A DNA stretch of 37,138 nucleotides from UBA1046 sp050945515 (GTDB lineage Bacteria > Bacillota > Clostridia > Saccharofermentanales > DTU023): contig JBMNTB010000017.1 of NCBI GenBank assembly GCA_050945515.1, positions 1-37,138 of the forward strand. Direction: 5' to 3'. The position numbers and the translations under genes were made by a program. The notes below the pieces were generated by a model, which was given only the letters and a program-made list of their open reading frames with translations, did no database searches and was not told the origin of the DNA. Positions 34,116-37,138 of this stretch are shown here, in pieces. Each line of letters opens with the position of its first letter. The first letter of the stretch is position 1.

Positions 34116-34952
34116 CTAATCTACCTTTTCACCTTTGGCATTGGTAAAAGCAGGCACCACAGAACCATCATAGGTCTCTTCAATGAACTTCTTCACTTTT
34201 TCCGTCTGCAGTGCAGCAATCAGCTTCTGAAATTTCTCAGCCTCCAGTTCCTCGGTGCGGACAGCAATAATATTGACATAGGGCGATTCAGCACCCTCAA
34301 TAGCTAACGCGTCCTTGACCGGATTCAGACCGTGCTGGATAGCATAATTGCCGTTAATAACTGCAATCGCGGCATCACCATAGACCGTCGGGATTGCTGC
34401 CGCCTCTAAGGCTGTAAATTTTAGGTTCAGACGATTCTCCGTCACATCTTTTTCTGTAGCAGTTACACTGTCGACACCAAGCTTAATCAGGCCTTGAGCT
34501 TGCAGCAGCAATAGGGCGCGACCGCAGTTTGTGGTATCGTTAGGAATCATGACCTCATCGCCGTCTTTCAACTCTTCCAGAGATTTGAGGTTTTTGGAAT
34601 AAATACCCATTGGCTCAATATGAATACCTCCCAGATTGGACAGTTTCAAATCGCGCTCAGCAATAAATTCCTCAAAATACGGAATATGCTGGAAGAAATT
34701 GGCATCAATCTCTTTCTCTGCCAGATCGATATTGGGCTGGACATAGTCCGAATACTCTTTGATCGTAACTTTGACACCATCTTTTTGCAGATCTTCCACC
34801 ACCTGCTTGACAATATCAGCATGGGGGGATGGTGAAACACCGATCACAATCTCATCTTCTTTGGTTTCTTTTTTGCCGCAGGAAGCACCTATCACTGCCG
34901 TAAAAACCAGGATGAACACCAATACCAGAATCAGAACATTTTGCTTTTTCAT
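34116..34952 (-). CDS. metQ: Methionine ABC transporter substrate-binding lipoprotein
   Basis: This 278-residue NlpA/MetQ-family lipoprotein captures methionine outside the cell for MetNI. A hydrophobic signal ends at G-A-S-C25. The lipobox is slightly unusual, with glycine at -3. IVIGVSPSPHADIVKQV starts the mature domain. ANFFQHIPYFEEF is the conserved FQH..Y motif, and IPNDTTNCGRALLLLQAQGLIKL is the family signature. The C-terminal half has VNIIAVRTEE. The ATG at 34952 has GAGGTAG upstream. It is the third gene of metNIQ, 54 bases after metI. Confidence 0.93.
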   Translation of the reverse strand: MKKQNVLILVLVFILVFTAVIGASCGKKETKEDEIVIGVSPSPHADIVKQVVEDLQKDGVKVTIKEYSDYVQPNIDLAEKEIDANFFQHIPYFEEFIAERDLKLSNLGGIHIEPMGIYSKNLKSLEELKDGDEVMIPNDTTNCGRALLLLQAQGLIKLGVDSVTATEKDVTENRLNLKFTALEAAAIPTVYGDAAIAVINGNYAIQHGLNPVKDALAIEGAESPYVNIIAVRTEELEAEKFQKLIAALQTEKVKKFIEETYDGSVVPAFTNAKGEKVD

Positions 34953-35006
34953 TTTTTCTACCTCACAATAATAATTATTTTGTCTGACAAGCTCAGACCT
35001 TAATTT

Positions 35007-35645
35007 CTATCTATGGTCAATCACTCTGCTAAGAGCGTTACCAAGCAGCTGAACAATTTGCACTAGGGCTACGATCATAAGAACTGCAACCACCAGCTTC
35101 TCTGTATGGCGATTATACAAACCCCAGCGTATAGCCAGATCGCCTAAACCGCCGCCGCCAACCACGCCGGCCATAGCCGAATAACCGATAATATTAATGA
35201 CGGTTGTGGTCATACCTTTGATCAGGGCCGGCAAAGATTCCGGCACCAATACTTTAGTGATCAGCCTGGGGATAGACGTACCCATCGCCAGCGCTGCCTC
35301 AATCACACCCGTTCCTACCTCATTGATACTGGTCTCCATAATCCGCGCAATGAAAGGAATTGCTGATAGTGTCAACGATACCGTCATCGCCGGTGTGCCG
35401 GAAGAACGACCCGTCAGAAGCTCAGACAAGGGTCTAAAGACCACAATCAGAATAATGAACGGAAACGAACGGAACAAATTAATAATGACGTCCATTATTC
35501 GATATAGTTTCGGCCGAGGAACAATTCCGTCCGGATGGGTCAAAACCAGTACAATGCCAAGAGGAAGTCCGATCGCAATTGAAAAGAAGCTGGACACCCC
35601 AACCATAACTAGGGTTTCATTTAAGCCTTGTAAATAATCACCCAT
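35007..35645 (-). CDS. metI: Methionine ABC transporter permease
   Basis: This 212-residue membrane protein has five predicted helices and forms the channel of the methionine importer. The EAA loop that contacts the ATPase is EAALAMGTSIPRLITKVLVPES. FRSFPFIILIVVF and NIIGYSAMAGVVGGGGLGDLA are the family signatures. I choose ATG 35645: GGGGGAGG is eight bases upstream. GTG 35654 in the same frame overlaps that site. The ATG overlaps the metN stop by eight bases, so coupling is likely. Confidence 0.93.
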   Translation of the reverse strand: MGDYLQGLNETLVMVGVSSFFSIAIGLPLGIVLVLTHPDGIVPRPKLYRIMDVIINLFRSFPFIILIVVFRPLSELLTGRSSGTPAMTVSLTLSAIPFIARIMETSINEVGTGVIEAALAMGTSIPRLITKVLVPESLPALIKGMTTTVINIIGYSAMAGVVGGGGLGDLAIRWGLYNRHTEKLVVAVLMIVALVQIVQLLGNALSRVIDHR

Positions 35646-36714
35646 TATTATCACCTCCCCCGACTATAGAATTAGTTTGAACGGCAAGCAGCTCCTCGCT
35701 GTCTTCCGCCTCAATCTTCTTAATATGCACATTCATTGAACGCAAATAAGCGAGCGCCTCAGCGATTTTGGCCGGATCTTCCTCGCTAAAAGATACTGCC
35801 AGCCAGCCTAGCTGCTCATCCTGCAGAATATTGATATCGCCTGCCAACAAATTGATGTCTAACTCAAACTTTCTGGACAGTTCAGAAATCAACGGTCTGG
35901 CAACCTCACTACCGGAGAAGCCCAGTCTATAAACATTGGCTTTGACGAAGGCGCCCAATTGCGAGAGCGGTCTCTCCTCGTCCAGACTACGGATCAGAGC
36001 TACCGTCCGCGGATGCTTGGGTTCTAAGAACAGCTCTCTTACCGTATTTTCCTCAATAATCTGTCCGTCTTCCATCACAGCAATGCGGTCACAGATACGG
36101 CGGGCAACCTCCATCTGATGCGTAATCATCACTATGGAGATCTTAAGTTCATCAACCGTCTTGCGCAGCAAATCTAAAATTAGAATTGAAGTCGCCGGGT
36201 CAAGAGCAGAAGTACCTTCATCCGACAGCAGCAATTTAGGGGAAGTTGCCAAAGCACGGGCAATCGCCACTCTTTGTTTTTGCCCGCCGGACAGCTCGGA
36301 CGGGTAGGCTTTAACCTTATCCGAGAGCTCCACAAAACCCAGAAGCTCTTCAACCCTACGAGCAATTTCTGCTTTACTCTTACCTTGCAGCTCCAGAGGA
36401 TAGGAAATATTATCCTTTACTGTTTTCTGAGCAAAAAGATTAAAGTGCTGGAATATCATACCAATCTGCTGTCTCTTTGCTCTCAGTTCTTGCGGAGAAA
36501 GCAATGTCAAATCCACACCCTCAAAAAAAACCTTGCCGCTATCCGGCTTCTCTAGCATATTAATGCAGCGAATTAAGGTCGATTTCCCTGCTCCGGATAA
36601 GCCGATCAAGCCATATATCTCACCTGGCTCCACTCTAAAAGACACATTCTTAACAGCCTCAATATCACCATCCGGTGTTTGGAAGCTTTTATTAATTTCT
36701 CTTAACTCCAGCAT
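35638..36714 (-). CDS. metN: Methionine ABC transporter ATP-binding protein
   Basis: This 358-residue ATPase powers the importer. Walker A is GLSGAGKSTLI, the ABC signature is LSGGQKQRVAIARAL, and Walker B is LLLSDEGTSALDP, where the usual A after DE is G. ITHQMEVARRICDRIAVM carries the switch histidine. The C-terminal hundred residues are the NIL domain, which in relatives binds methionine and inhibits transport when it accumulates. The frame extends upstream to 36822, but ATG 36714 has AAAGGAG directly before it and fits the family start (MLELREINKSF), so I use that. A transcription terminator and a methionine-rich small frame lie in its leader. Confidence 0.95.
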   Translation of the reverse strand: MLELREINKSFQTPDGDIEAVKNVSFRVEPGEIYGLIGLSGAGKSTLIRCINMLEKPDSGKVFFEGVDLTLLSPQELRAKRQQIGMIFQHFNLFAQKTVKDNISYPLELQGKSKAEIARRVEELLGFVELSDKVKAYPSELSGGQKQRVAIARALATSPKLLLSDEGTSALDPATSILILDLLRKTVDELKISIVMITHQMEVARRICDRIAVMEDGQIIEENTVRELFLEPKHPRTVALIRSLDEERPLSQLGAFVKANVYRLGFSGSEVARPLISELSRKFELDINLLAGDINILQDEQLGWLAVSFSEEDPAKIAEALAYLRSMNVHIKKIEAEDSEELLAVQTNSIVGGGDNNG

Positions 36715-36788
36715 CTCTTCTCCTTTGAACCATTCTTCTTTCTGCAAATTACCAGCTATTCTGACCCCGATAGCCGCTATTTTTGAAC

Positions 36789-36816
36789 AAAACAAAAAGG
36801 GAAGCATTCGCTTCCC
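36789..36816 (-). terminator. Intrinsic terminator in the metN leader (attenuator)
   Basis: On the minus strand GGGAAGC (36816-36810), loop GAAT, GCTTCCC (36805-36799) and then TTTTTGTTTT form a textbook intrinsic terminator, 75 bases before the metN start and on the same strand. Its location between promoter and gene implies conditional termination. Confidence 0.88.
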
Positions 36817-36865
36817 TCCCACAGACCGGATCTATTCCGACTTATAACATGAAGAAGGAAGCGAA
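36807..36865 (-). promoter_or_regulatory. Predicted antiterminator pairing in the metN leader
   Basis: The segment at 36865-36852 (RNA UUCGCUUCCUUCUU) can pair over 14 contiguous positions, 11 Watson-Crick and three G-U, with 36820-36807 (GGGAGGGAAGCGAA). This includes most of the 5' arm of the terminator and its loop. The competing terminator stem has only 7 bp. The upstream strand is codons 25-29 of the small Met-rich frame. Pairing is read by eye; no energy was calculated. Confidence 0.65.
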
Positions 36866-36937
36866 GACATGGCCGGGCATCATCATAGCTCTGGACATAG
36901 CCGGAACAAGATCAGATTTCAGATTCAACACGGTCAT
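36842..36937 (-). CDS. Methionine-rich leader peptide of metNIQ
   Basis: This 31-codon frame (ATG 36937, TAA 36844-36842) has six methionines: at 1, 14, 18, 19, 20 and 30. The middle reads AMSRAMMMPGHV. An AAAGGGA stretch lies about seven bases before the ATG. It sits between a strong promoter and the metN-leader terminator. If methionyl-tRNA is scarce, a ribosome waiting at codons 18-20 should leave the antiterminator strand (codons 25-29) free. If methionine is plentiful, a ribosome reaching the stop codon should cover it and allow termination. This is the logic of amino acid operon attenuators such as trp and his, here inferred for methionine. The frame is too short for composition statistics; its support is the codon content, position and pairing. 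Confidence 0.65.
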   Translation of the reverse strand: MTVLNLKSDLVPAMSRAMMMPGHVFASFFML

Positions 36938-36977
36938 CTCAGTTCCCTTTCTTGAATATATTCTCAACTATTTGGCA

Positions 36978-37006
36978 ATTTTAGCTTTAACTTGCCCTAC
37001 TGTCAA
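36978..37006 (-). promoter_or_regulatory. Promoter of the metNIQ leader
   Basis: On the minus strand TTGACA (37006-37001, exact) and TAAAAT (36983-36978, 5/6) are spaced by 17 bases. Predicted start is near 36971, giving a 33-base untranslated stretch before the leader peptide. Confidence 0.7.
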
Positions 37007-37138
37007 GCAACCGACATACATCAAATCTTTTGCCCGCGAAATAAATCGCAAATATCAGATAAGCAGTGCCCGCCAAAGTAGTTGACAGGCACCACCGTTT
37101 CGGATAACCACGTTATTTAACTACCACATTAGATAGCG
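37007..37138. other. Unassigned right edge
   Basis: No supported gene is seen. On the minus strand one frame enters from the edge and stops after a few codons (ending NVVVK), which could be the tail of an upstream gene. GTGGT occurs three times within about 30 bases, and a GTGCC/GGCAC stem is possible around 37060-37090. No T-rich tail follows it. Confidence 0.4.

Noticed and set aside
36715..36822. N-terminal extension of MetN
   Set aside because: The frame stays open, but a strong ribosome binding site immediately precedes ATG 36714, the extension does not match the family, and it would overlap the terminator hairpin.
36715..36990. SAM-I (S-box) or other SAM riboswitch before metN
   Set aside because: The conserved S-box core and kink-turn are absent, and the leader before the terminator is occupied by the small frame. 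SAM-II and SAM-III signatures are also not seen.
37020..37138. tRNA gene at the right edge
   Set aside because: No T-loop GTTCGA pattern, anticodon stem or acceptor stem can be drawn.

Overview
The window reads as a chromosomal segment of an anaerobic, low-to-middle GC member of the Bacillota, most likely a clostridial lineage. The evidence is the yicC-remA-gmk-rpoZ gene order, single-chain glycyl-tRNA synthetase, pyruvate phosphate dikinase, HemZ, GAAC-N4-GTTC LexA-type sites, lipoprotein signals, and AGGAGG-type ribosome binding sites before most genes. I see no mobile element, CRISPR array, rRNA or tRNA. Genus-level placement is not possible from the sequence alone.

Layout. Positions 1-1949 (minus) hold the start of a large ABC-2-like membrane protein that runs off the left edge. 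Positions 1950-2344 are a repeat-rich divergent spacer. Positions 2345-4150 (plus) encode a DUF2207-like lipoprotein. The minus-strand block 4169-11828 carries dinB with its own LexA-like sites, then ispF, an rsmC-like methyltransferase, pepA, queT and ileS, with transcription entering from a consensus promoter before ileS. Positions 12018-14597 (plus) hold a membrane metallophosphoesterase and a proline-rich, zinc-ribbon-repeat membrane protein. Positions 14624-17037 (minus) hold hemZ and a DUF1624-like membrane protein, and 17288-17902 (plus) a four-helix membrane protein.

From 18003 to the right end everything is on the minus strand. In transcription order, right to left, it is: metNIQ (methionine uptake); a secD-secF-dacA fusion; rplM-rpsI ending in a terminator; tsaE-tsaB-rimI/uvrC-metallophosphoesterase; yicC-remA-gmk-rpoZ-glyS-ppdK ending in a terminator. 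Many neighbours overlap by 1-8 bases, which suggests translational coupling.

The most striking observation lies before metN. A good promoter is followed by a 31-codon open frame with six methionine codons, three of them consecutive. An intrinsic terminator follows. A stretch inside the last third of the small frame can form a 14-bp duplex with the 5' arm of that terminator. The spacing fits trp-type, ribosome-mediated attenuation that senses methionyl-tRNA, and no SAM riboswitch or T-box is visible there. Other notable items are two gene fusions (SecD-SecF-PBP5-type carboxypeptidase and RimI-UvrC), an omega subunit with a long acidic tail, a perfect 20-bp palindrome at the predicted 5' end of the rplM mRNA, a divergent IspF, and a possible leaderless methyltransferase mRNA.
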